From: Streptomyces hawaiiensis
GTDB lineage: Bacteria > Actinomycetota > Actinomycetes > Streptomycetales > Streptomycetaceae
Assembly: GCF_004803895.1 (NCBI RefSeq)
Contig: NZ_CP021978.1
Span: forward strand, 8,618,001-8,682,000
DNA length: 64,000 bases
Direction: 5' to 3'
The notes under the pieces are model-generated. The model searched no databases. It worked only from the letters and a program-made list of their open reading frames with translations, and was not told the DNA's origin. Below, in pieces: positions 9,244 to 17,199 of this stretch; positions within the stretch are counted from its first letter, which is position 1; each line of letters starts with the position of its first letter. The translations under genes and the position numbers were made by a program.

Positions 9244-11733
9244 ATGGACGCTTCGGTGGACCGGATCGCGCGCCCTTGGGGCAGCCGCACTCCCTATGGC
9301 CGTCACGAACCGTGGCCCACCAGGGTGGACACCTTCCTGGAGGAGGGCGTCGATCAGCGTGCCGTGCAGCGATGGGTGCAGGCCGCGTCGATCCTGCACT
9401 CGGACGGGGACGCGATGGACATCGCGGTGATGGACGGGCGCATGGTGGGTGTCCGGGGCCGTGCGCTGGACCGGGTCAACCATGGCCGGCTCGGGCCCAA
9501 GGATCTCTTCGGCTGGCAGGCGAACGCCTCGGCGGACCGGTTGACCAGGCCGCTGGTCCGGCGGGACGGTCGGCTGGTGGAGTGCGACTGGGACACCGCG
9601 ATGGAGCGGATCACCGGCCGTTCGAGGGAGCTGCTGGATGAACGCGGTCCGGGATCGATCGGCTTCTACACCACCGGGCAGCTGTATCTGGAGGAGTACT
9701 ACACGCTCGCGGTGCTGGCCCGGGCGGGCATCGGCACCAACCACCTGGACGGCAACACTCGGCTGTGCACGTCCACCGCCGCCGAGGCGCTGAAGGAGTC
9801 CTTCGGCTGTGACGGTCAGCCGGGCAGTTACGACGACATCGACCACGCCGACGTGATCGCGCTGTTCGGGCACAACATCGCCGAGACCCAGCCCGTGCAG
9901 TGGATGCGGATCCTCGACCGGCTGGAGGGCGCCGACCCGCCCCGCCTGGTGTGCGTCGACCCGCGTCCCACCCAGGTGGCCCGCAGGGCGGCCGTGCACC
10001 TGGCTCCGCGCGTGGGTACGAACGTCGCCCTGCTCAACGCGCTCCTCCACGAGATCATCCGCACCGATCGCGTCGACCATCACTACATCGAGGCCCACAC
10101 GGTCGGCTTCGACGAACTGGCGTCCCGGGTGAAGGACTGCACCCCCGACTGGGCGGCCGGCATCTGCGACGTGCCGGCCGCCCGGATCGGCGAGGCCGCC
10201 GAGATCCTCGGCACGGCCGACCGGCTGCTGTCCACGGTGCTGCAAGGGGTCTACCAGTCCCACCAGGCCACCGCCGCCGCCGTACAGATCAACAACCTGC
10301 ACCTGATCCGCGGCATGCTCGGGCGGCCGGGCGCCGGCATCCTGCAGATGAACGGTCAGCCCACCGCCCAGAACACCCGCGAATGCGGCGCCAACGGCGA
10401 CCTGCCCGGGTTCCGCAACTGGCAGAACGACAGCCACGTCGCCGACCTGGCCAAGGTGTGGAACGTCGAACCCGAGACGATCCCGCACTACGCCCCGCCC
10501 ACCCACGCCATGCAGATGTTCCGCTACGCCGAACAGGGCTCGATCCGCATGCTGTGGATCAGCGGAACCAACCCCGCGGTGTCGCTGCCGGAGCTGTCCC
10601 GCATCCGCTCGATCCTCTCCCAGGAGCGGCTCTTCGTCGTGGTGCAGGACCTGTTCCTCACCGAGACCGCGCAGCTCGCCGACGTGGTCCTGCCCGCCGC
10701 CACGTGGGGGGAGAAGACAGGCACGTTCACCAACGCCGACCGCACGGTCCACCTGTCCGACAAGGCCGTCGACCCGCCCGGCGAGGCCAGGCCGGACCTG
10801 GACATCTTCCTCGACTACGCCGCCCGCATGGACTTCCGCGACAAGGACGGCGGCCCGCTGATCACCTGGCGCGACCCCCAGTCCGCGTTCGAGGCGTGGA
10901 AACGGTGCAGCGCCGGCCGGCCGTGCGACTACACCGGCCTCACCTACGACAGGCTGCGCGGTGGGACCGGGATCCAGTGGCCGTGCAACGCCGAGGCCCC
11001 GGACGGCACGGGACGCCTCTACACCGACGGCATCGACCGGGCCCACCCGGACGTCTGCGAGAGCTACGGCAAGGACCTGGTCACGGGCGCCACACAAGAG
11101 GTCGTCGAGTACCGCTCCCTCAACCCCGACGGCAAGGCCATGATCAAGGCGGCCGGGTACCTGCCGCCCCACGAGGCACCCGACGACGAGTACCCGTTCC
11201 AGCTGACCACGGGCCGCACCCTCTACCACTTCCACACCCGGACGAAAACCGGACGTGCGCCGCAACTGAACGCGGCGGCCCCCGACGTATGGGTGGAGGC
11301 GGCCGGTTCCGACGCGGCCGGGCTCGGGCTGAAGGAGGGAGACCTGGTGGAGGTGACCACGCCGCGCGGTGCCGTACGAGGACGGCTGCGCGTCACCGAC
11401 ATCCGCCCGGGCCTGCTGTTCGTCCCCTTCCACTACGGCTACTGGGACACCAAGGCCGGACACGCCCCGGACGGCGACACGCCCGCCCGCGCCGCGAACG
11501 AGACGACCGTCACCGACTGGGATCCCGTCTCCAAGCAACCACTGTTCAAGACCGCCGCGGCCGCGCTGCGCCGCGTGGAGCACGCCGACGGCAACACCGC
11601 CCCGGCCCCCACCACCACCGCCTCCGCTCCGAACCGCACCGATGCCGTACCCGCCACGACCGGCGGCCCGTCCGCCCTCGCCGCGCAGTCGGCCGACGCC
11701 GGCCGGGACCACCGCAAGGAGGGCACCGCGTGA
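9244..11733 (+). CDS. Molybdopterin (bis-MGD) oxidoreductase without FeS-cluster ligands
   Basis: An 829-residue member of the NapA/DMSO-reductase superfamily. The ATG at 9244 follows AGGAGG at 9233-9238. Cys175 in TRLCTSTA sits where the molybdenum-coordinating Cys of NapA/FdhF-type enzymes lies. The first block, which normally has CxxCxxxC plus a fourth Cys before KGxFG, reads Ser49, His52, Asp56 and Gly84, so all four 4Fe-4S ligands are replaced. Later blocks are typical: WISGTNPAVSLP, VLPAATWGEKTGTFTN, and a C-terminal MGD domain with TGRTLYHFHTRTKTGR. The last 60 residues are Ala/Thr/Pro-rich. No Tat signal is seen, so the enzyme is probably cytoplasmic. Often labelled nitrate reductase, but the substrate is not known. 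Overlaps the next gene by 4 bases. Confidence 0.88.
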   Translation: MDASVDRIARPWGSRTPYGRHEPWPTRVDTFLEEGVDQRAVQRWVQAASILHSDGDAMDIAVMDGRMVGVRGRALDRVNHGRLGPKDLFGWQANASADRLTRPLVRRDGRLVECDWDTAMERITGRSRELLDERGPGSIGFYTTGQLYLEEYYTLAVLARAGIGTNHLDGNTRLCTSTAAEALKESFGCDGQPGSYDDIDHADVIALFGHNIAETQPVQWMRILDRLEGADPPRLVCVDPRPTQVARRAAVHLAPRVGTNVALLNALLHEIIRTDRVDHHYIEAHTVGFDELASRVKDCTPDWAAGICDVPAARIGEAAEILGTADRLLSTVLQGVYQSHQATAAAVQINNLHLIRGMLGRPGAGILQMNGQPTAQNTRECGANGDLPGFRNWQNDSHVADLAKVWNVEPETIPHYAPPTHAMQMFRYAEQGSIRMLWISGTNPAVSLPELSRIRSILSQERLFVVVQDLFLTETAQLADVVLPAATWGEKTGTFTNADRTVHLSDKAVDPPGEARPDLDIFLDYAARMDFRDKDGGPLITWRDPQSAFEAWKRCSAGRPCDYTGLTYDRLRGGTGIQWPCNAEAPDGTGRLYTDGIDRAHPDVCESYGKDLVTGATQEVVEYRSLNPDGKAMIKAAGYLPPHEAPDDEYPFQLTTGRTLYHFHTRTKTGRAPQLNAAAPDVWVEAAGSDAAGLGLKEGDLVEVTTPRGAVRGRLRVTDIRPGLLFVPFHYGYWDTKAGHAPDGDTPARAANETTVTDWDPVSKQPLFKTAAAALRRVEHADGNTAPAPTTTASAPNRTDAVPATTGGPSALAAQSADAGRDHRKEGTA

Positions 11734-12221
11734 ACGGCGTCGACCTCGTCCTCCGCGCCCTGCACCACGGCGAGCAGCACCTGGCCAAGGAGCTGACGAC
11801 GGTGGCCGAACGTCACCGCACCGACCACGAGGTCCACCACGTCGCCACCGACCTCGCCCACTGGTCCCGCGAACACGCCCAGCGCCTGGCCGACACCGGC
11901 CAGGACCGGGGTCCGCACCTCGGCAATCCACCCACGGACCACTCCCCGGGCCTGCTGTCGGCGATGAGGGAGAAGGCAGCGCAGGCGCTGGGACACCGAC
12001 CGGAACCCGCCCTGCTCCTCCTGCGCGATCTGCGGGATCTCCATCTGGCAGCCGCGCAGAACTCCCTGTACTGGGAGATGCTCGCGCAAGCCGCGCAGGC
12101 CACCAGGGACGACGACCTCCTGGCTCTGGTCTCCGCGTGCCATCCGCAGACGCTGCGGCAGATGCGCTGGACCAACACCATGATCAAGAACCTTTCGCCC
12201 CAGGTCCTGTCGAGCCTGTGA
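11730..12221 (+). CDS. Four-helix, ferritin-like candidate protein coupled to the molybdoenzyme
   Basis: A 163-residue protein starting at GTG 11730 within the stop of the oxidoreductase (GTGA overlap), so the two are translationally coupled. Four amphipathic helices can be drawn (about 5-30, 32-56, 92-124, 127-155). Helix 1 has Glu15 and Glu21, helix 2 has an ExxH (Glu34-His37) and more His, helix 3 has Glu116 and helix 4 His138, a layout compatible with a di-iron ferritin-like or hemerythrin-like bundle. No named family is recognised. The tight coupling suggests an electron-transfer, metal or maturation partner for the molybdoenzyme; this is inference. Confidence 0.7.
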   Translation: MNGVDLVLRALHHGEQHLAKELTTVAERHRTDHEVHHVATDLAHWSREHAQRLADTGQDRGPHLGNPPTDHSPGLLSAMREKAAQALGHRPEPALLLLRDLRDLHLAAAQNSLYWEMLAQAAQATRDDDLLALVSACHPQTLRQMRWTNTMIKNLSPQVLSSL

Positions 12222-12253
12222 CGCGGAGCCTCCACTGACCACGGGGCGCCGTG

Positions 12254-13542
12254 TCAGCCGGTGACCGCGGGGTGCGGTACTCCGGCGAGGGATGCCACGC
12301 CCGTGGTCGGACCGGCCCGGGGCCCGAGCCATTCGCACAGCAGGATGGTGGCGTCGTCCTGCAGCCGGTTGTCGTGGTGGCGGAGATGGGCGCGGATGAG
12401 GCGGCGGAGGGTCTCGGGCACGGTGAGGCCGTCGCTGTGGTGGCGGACCAGGAAGTCGATGAAGCGGGTGAGTCCGAACTCCTCACCTTCGGGGGTACGG
12501 GCTTCGGTGATGCCGTCGGTGTAGAGGACCAGGCGGTCACCGGGCTGGAGTTGCTCGCGGCAGAGCGTTGTGGGCAGATGCAGGTCGGTGCCCATGGGGT
12601 GTGCGGGCCGACAGTGCAGGAGGGTGGTCCAGCGGCCGTCACGGATCACGACGGGGGGATGGTGGCCGCGGTTGACCCAGGTCAGCACGCCGGTGGAGGT
12701 GTCGAGGTCGGCGAGGATGCCGGTGACGTAGCGGGTCGGGCCGAACTGTTCGAGCACCACCCGCTCGATGGCGTCGCCGAGATCGCCGAGGCCCGTTCCC
12801 TGCCTGCGGTGGTTGCGGCAGGCGCCCATGGCGAGGTTGGCGGTGAGGCCGGCCGAGGTGTCGTGCCCCATGGCGTCGAAGATCGACAGATGGACCACGT
12901 CAGCGGCGGTGGCGTAGTCGTACGCGTCCCCGCTGACCTCGTACGCGGGCTCCATCACCGCGCCGATGATCACCCGGTGGTCGGCGTAGGTACGGGGCGG
13001 CATCAGCGTCCACTGCATCTCCGCGGCGACGTTCATGGGCTGCAGGCGGGTCAGGCGGGCGTAGGAGTCACTGGTGTCCCGGCTTCCGACCACCAGCATC
13101 GCCACCAGGGAGGAGAGCGCCATCATGTCCTGGCGGACGTCCTCCCCGTCCTCGTCGGGGAGGCCAGGTACATCACCCCGAGGCGCTCGGTGCCGTCCAG
13201 GAGTGGGACCCACCATCCCCGCAGCCCGTCCTCCGCGTCGGCGACGGGCACGATGAGCCCGTACTGGTAGGCACGACCGGCGACCGTCCCCTCGACCGAC
13301 AGCTGCGCCCTGCCTTCCGGGGCGCCCTCGGCGGCGTCCAGCCCCCGGCCGGTGAGCAGCCGCAGAGCGTCGCGTTGCAGATCTCCGAGGTAGATGAGCG
13401 CGTCGGAGAAGCCCACCGCCGCGGCGTACTCGGCCACCCGCGACGGCAGGCGCTCGAACGACATCAGATGGCTCTCACCCAGCAGCCCCGTCAGCATGCG
13501 CCGGACCGCGCTGTCCCGCTGTGTCACGAGACACCTCCCCAC
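12254..13542 (-). pseudogene. SpoIIE-type PP2C phosphatase, single frameshift
   Basis: The C-terminal part (about 13160 down to 12254) is a SpoIIE/PPM phosphatase domain: VSGDAYDY, FDAMGHDTSAG, NRGHHPPVV, LVLYTDGITEAR and DDATILL are all present with the metal-binding Asp residues. The N-terminal part (13542 to about 13160) is a GAF-like sensor ending LGVMYLAS, in a different frame. Adding one C in the C-run (G-run at 13157-13160 on the plus strand) would join them as LAS-PDEDGEDVRQD in a protein of about 430 residues. Such proteins dephosphorylate anti-anti-sigma factors in partner-switching cascades. It may be a true mutation or a sequencing error. Confidence 0.8.
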
Positions 13543-13738
13543 GGTCGGCGTACGGGCCCGCAGTGCTCATGTGACGGCTCCGGGCCGATGGCGGATGTAC
13601 CGCCGGACCCGGAGACCGCCGGGATGATGTTGGTCTTGGCTGCGTTCCCTCGCGTCAGCGGCCCAGGGCGTTCTCCCTGCCTCCGGGATGCCGACTTCGG
13701 ATCACGAGCTCACGCAGCGACGGGGCCGTCAGAACGGA

Positions 13739-13927
13739 TCACGGGTGCTCGGGCTGCTGGTCCGGCGGCACCCCTCCGCCTTCCCCTCCACCTTTGCCGC
13801 CCTTGTCCGTGCCGTGGTCACCGCGGCCTTTCGCCTCGGTCTCCCGGGCCTTGATCTCACCGCTTTGCTGTGGCGTGCCGCCGCCCTTTTGGCTACGTCG
13901 CTGTTCTGGTTCCTGGGGGTTGGACAT
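13739..13927 (-). CDS. Small hydrophilic Gly/Lys/Gln-rich protein
   Basis: A 62-residue protein starting at ATG 13927 (MSNPQEPEQRRS). The sequence is strongly charged and Gly-rich, with the segment GGTPQQSGEIKARETEAKG, and looks intrinsically disordered. I recall similar short proteins being common in streptomycete genomes, but no function is known to me. A weak GAGG ribosome site precedes the start. The bases from 13543 to 13738 hold nothing recognisable. Confidence 0.5.
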   Translation of the reverse strand: MSNPQEPEQRRSQKGGGTPQQSGEIKARETEAKGRGDHGTDKGGKGGGEGGGVPPDQQPEHP

Positions 13928-14275
13928 GTCGGGTACCTCGCTCGTGTCAGAGGCCGTTCGCGTCGACGAGTTCCCGTGAGGGCCCACCCGAAGCATGGGA
14001 TCGTCGTGTTCCAGGAGTGCCGCGACGCGTCGCGGTCGTCGGGGCCCGTTCGGGCCGGTGGTCGCAGCACGCGCTCTGACAGAGGTGCATGTGTTCGGCT
14101 CACACAGTGCGCTGTCTGTAATGTGGATGACAGAGGCCATGCCACGCCGACTGAGGTGCCGGTGTCGAGGTGGTGGCCGCGCTGGAGATTTACTTCGGAG
14201 GATGGGCTCCGACGCCCCGGTGGCACGGTACGACGCCCACGACGGGGCCGACCGGCCTCATGAAGGAACGACGCG
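13928..14275. other. Divergent intergenic region
   Basis: About 350 bases between the small hydrophilic gene and the ANTAR regulator. It must carry both promoters. No gene, repeat or clear operator is visible; GAAGGA just before 14276 is the ribosome site of the ANTAR gene. Confidence 0.4.
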
Positions 14276-15001
14276 GTGACTTCCGAACAGGCCTACGACG
14301 GTGCTTCGGTCATGCAGTGGCTGCTGGAAACTCAGTCGCTGGAGGATTTCTTGCAGTCTCTGGCCGACGCGGCGCTGGCTCTGACCGAAGCCGAGGGTGC
14401 CGGCGTGACGATCGAACGAGAGCGGCGGCCTCTGACCGTGGCCAGCTCGGGCCCGGCGGCGCTGAAGCTGGACGAGAAGCAGTACGGCCAGGACGACGGT
14501 CCGTGTCTGCAGGCCGCCCGCACCGGTGAAGAGGTCGCCGTCGAGGACATGCTCAGGGAGACCCGCTGGGGCGACTACCCGGCCTACGCGGTGGCTTGCG
14601 GGATCCGCTCCTCCCTCTCCCTGCCGATCGCCGCCCGCACCCACACCACCGGTGCCCTGAACCTCTACGCGGGCCCACCCCAGGCGTTCGAGGCCGCCGA
14701 TCGCAGCGCCCTGCGCTCGCTGGCCGCGCAGGCCACCGGCGCCATCGCTCTGGCTCAGCGCATCGCCGACGCGCAGGCGTTCGCCGAGCAGATGCAGACG
14801 GCGATGCAGTCGCGCGGCGTCATCGACCAGGCTCTCGGGGTGGTCATGGGACAGCGTGGCTGCACCGCCGACGAGGCCTTCGGCATCCTGCGCTCCGCCT
14901 CCCAGCACCGCAACATCAAACTGCGCGACCTGTGCACCGAACTGATCACCAACCTCACCGGCCGGCCCCCCACCACCCCTGCTTGGGGACCCCGCCAATG
15001 A
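14276..15001 (+). CDS. GAF-ANTAR RNA-binding regulator
   Basis: A 241-residue protein starting at GTG 14276. A GAF sensor domain spans about residues 10-155 (DDGPCLQAARTGE and SLSLPI are typical), and a C-terminal ANTAR domain follows at about 165-225, with SRGVIDQALGVVMGQRGCTADEAFGIL. ANTAR domains bind paired-hexaloop RNA and prevent transcription termination. The protein is probably cytoplasmic and reacts to a small ligand or redox signal through GAF. No paired-hexaloop target was identified in the window. Confidence 0.9.
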   Translation: MTSEQAYDGASVMQWLLETQSLEDFLQSLADAALALTEAEGAGVTIERERRPLTVASSGPAALKLDEKQYGQDDGPCLQAARTGEEVAVEDMLRETRWGDYPAYAVACGIRSSLSLPIAARTHTTGALNLYAGPPQAFEAADRSALRSLAAQATGAIALAQRIADAQAFAEQMQTAMQSRGVIDQALGVVMGQRGCTADEAFGILRSASQHRNIKLRDLCTELITNLTGRPPTTPAWGPRQ

Positions 15002-15176
15002 CACGGTCGCCAACGCACTCACCAACGTGGTCGATCGCTGTCGAGGCCCAACAGGCCGAGACTCCGGCCGCGTAGAGCTGGACCCCCTCTGCACGCCGAG
15101 GACTCTTCGCCTGTCCAAGGCCCAGCGCCAGTCGCACCACGCCCGGCCAGCCGGCCGCCCCGCCGGAGACCCGCGA

Positions 15177-15553
15177 CGGGTGGGGGCGACGGCGCGGCAC
15201 GCGGACCCGGAGTGCGCCGGGCGCGCTGCGACACACCACGGGTGACGGCAGAACGACGTGCTCTCCGTCGATACCGACCGGGAGGGCGTCCGTGTCGGCT
15301 TCGACGACGACGGCCGCGGCGCTCAGCCTGATCAGCCCACCTGAGCGCGGACCGCGCACGATGCGTGCCGCCTGAGCGGCGTTGTCCACTCGCACGCACA
15401 CCACGCCGAGGAGCCCCGAGTCCAGCCGCCACCTGCGCCCGGGGTGAGCAGCGTCGACGGCCCGTCCGTAGGGGTTGTTGCTGACGAGCATGGCGCCCCG
15501 GTCACGGATGTCCGACAGCCTGGCGAGTTCGTCGACGCTGCTGGGCCAATGCC
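15177..15553 (-). pseudogene. Truncated diacylglycerol-kinase-like lipid kinase
   Basis: The minus-strand translation LVSNNPYGRAVDAAHPGRR...LDSGLLGVV, then IDGEHVVLPSPV and ALRVRVP, is the middle to C-terminal part of a DAGK/YegS-type lipid kinase. The catalytic N-terminal half with its GGDGT motif is absent; a TAA stop lies directly upstream at about 15554. The frame runs on past the normal C-terminus into unrelated sequence. It is therefore a 5'-truncated remnant of about 120 codons. Confidence 0.65.
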
Positions 15554-15578
15554 GTTAGTCGTGCGGGCCGGGGTCGCG

Positions 15579-15830
15579 TCACTCCGGTACCGGCCGCATC
15601 TCCACGACGCGCAGTCCCAGTGACTGGCAGCGTGCCAGCAGCCCGTACAGGTGCGCTTCGTCCACGACGGGGCCGAACAGGACCGTCTGGCCGGCCATCA
15701 CCACATGGCCCAGCTCCGGAAACGCCTTGGCCAGTGTCTCCGACAGGTGTCCCTCGACGCGGATCTCGTAGCGCACGAACTTGTCCTCCCACGGCTTCCC
15801 GGGACAGGCGGACGGCGCCCTTTCCGTCAT
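15579..15830 (-). CDS. Small conserved-looking protein (83 aa)
   Basis: Starts at ATG 15830, preceded by CGGAGGCGGAGC, a strong ribosome site. The core VRYEIRVEGHLSETLAKAFPELG...TVLFGPVVDEAHLYGLLARCQSLGLRVVEMRPV predicts an alternating beta-alpha-beta fold of about 70 residues, like an ACT or ferredoxin-like domain. Small proteins with this pattern accompany membrane proteins in actinobacteria. The next gene downstream is on the same strand but lies beyond the remnant; the membrane protein gene lies 68 bases upstream on the same strand. Confidence 0.65.
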   Translation of the reverse strand: MTERAPSACPGKPWEDKFVRYEIRVEGHLSETLAKAFPELGHVVMAGQTVLFGPVVDEAHLYGLLARCQSLGLRVVEMRPVPE

Positions 15831-15897
15831 GCTCCGCCTCCGTACCGGTTCGCACCTCACCCGGAGCAGGTGACCCGCCAGGTGACGGCCGCCGGCA

Positions 15898-16428
15898 TCA
15901 GTGCTTCAGCACGATCTTGAAGGCGATGATGAGCAGGCCGAGCAACAGGTTGACCGACGCGGTGACGGCCATGAGCCGCGGTGATGCACCGGCGCGCCGG
16001 GCCGCAGCCACGGACCAGCCGACCTGGCCGGCCACGGCGACACAGAGAGCCAGCCAACCGGCCCCTCGGGCGTCCAGCCCCAGGAGCGGGCTGACCGCCA
16101 CCGCGGCGGCCGGTGGGACGGCGGCCTTGACGACAGGCCACTCGCCACGGCACACGCGCATGACGAGGTGCCGGTCCGGAGCTTGTTGTGCCAGGCGTGC
16201 CCCGAACAGCTGGGCGTGCACGTGTGCGATCCAGAACACCACTCCGGTGAGGAGCAGCAGCACAACCAGCTCGGTCCGGGGGAACGAACCGAGGGAGCCG
16301 GCGCCGATCACCACGGAGGCCGCGAGCATGGAACCGTAGACGCCGCCCGTGTAGTCCGCGCTGCCCCGGCACTCGGCCCGGCGTTTGCCGCGGGTGGCCG
16401 GGGCGGGTGTGGCCCTGCGACTGGACAT
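15898..16428 (-). CDS. Integral membrane protein, four helices
   Basis: A 176-residue protein with hydrophobic segments at about 34-50 (MLAASVVIGAGSL), 53-68 (LVVLLLLTGVVFWIAHVHAQLFG), 100-120, 123-140 and 150-170. The motif FWIAHVHAQLFG with His residues in a helix is distinctive. No named family was recognised. The encoded protein is likely in the cell membrane. It sits just downstream of an MFS transporter remnant and upstream of the 83-residue gene on the same strand. Confidence 0.7.
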   Translation of the reverse strand: MSSRRATPAPATRGKRRAECRGSADYTGGVYGSMLAASVVIGAGSLGSFPRTELVVLLLLTGVVFWIAHVHAQLFGARLAQQAPDRHLVMRVCRGEWPVVKAAVPPAAAVAVSPLLGLDARGAGWLALCVAVAGQVGWSVAAARRAGASPRLMAVTASVNLLLGLLIIAFKIVLKH

Positions 16429-16445
16429 GGATGCCCCCTGCCGAC

Positions 16446-17060
16446 TCAGCGTGTCGATCCGGTCGCTCCGGCCGGAGCATCGGTGCCCTGCTCCCGCGGC
16501 CGGCTCTGCCGGGCGGTCGGCAGGTGCGGTGTGACCAGGAAACCGGCCAGAGCGATGCCTCCGGTGGCCAGGATCGCCGCCTTGAGGCCTTGCAGCTGCG
16601 CGGAGGCGTAGGAGTCCGTGACGGCGTCCACCTCGGACGGCGGCAGCCCGGCGCGCTGGGTCGCCGAGCGCACCTCATCGGTCGGGATGAAGGTGAGACC
16701 GGCCTGGAGGGCGATACCGACCTGCTCGCGGGTCGCTTCGGACAGCTGCGGGTTGTCCTCCACTCGTGTGGTGAAGGCGTGGGCCAGCGCGCCGATGAGC
16801 AGATCCGATGAGCGCGGTGCCCAGCGCGGAGCCCAGATTCTGGGCCGTGAACTGAAGGCCTCCCGCCTCACTGCGTTCCGCCTCGCCGACGCCGGACTGC
16901 ACGACATTGCCCAGCTGTGAGGCGAGCAGGCCGATCCCCACGCCCAGCAGGGCCATGGCCCCGGCGAACTGCGCGTCGTCGATGACCGGGTCGATGGTGG
17001 CCAGTAGCCATACGGTGGCCGCCACCAGCGTTGTCAGGGCCAGCCGGGGACCATCCGGCG
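16446..17060 (-). pseudogene. MFS (DHA2-type) drug transporter remnant
   Basis: Two frames together give the C-terminal third of a 14-TM EmrB/QacA-type exporter. The first (17060 to about 16800) has FAGAMALLGVGIGLLASQLGNVVQS and QNLGSALGTALIGS. The second (16810 to 16446) continues LLIGALAHAF...NPQLSEATREQVG...LKAAILATGGIALAGFLV. An indel near 16805-16815 separates them, and everything upstream of the tenth or so helix is missing. The bases from 17061 to 17199 hold nothing recognisable. Confidence 0.75.
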
Positions 17061-17199
17061 CGGCCCCGCCTCGCGCCGCGCGCCTCACCCACGACGGGGG
17101 AGGAGCGGCGCCCTCGAGGCCACGGGGAGTGGGCCGTGCCCGGTGATGTCCCGCCCACGGCGGTCAGGGCGCGCGCCGGCCGCTCGCACCGGCGCGTGG

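Noticed and set aside
9211..11931. 906-codon open frame antisense to the molybdoenzyme
   Set aside because: Gly/Val/Arg-rich mirror of the real gene without ribosome site or motifs.
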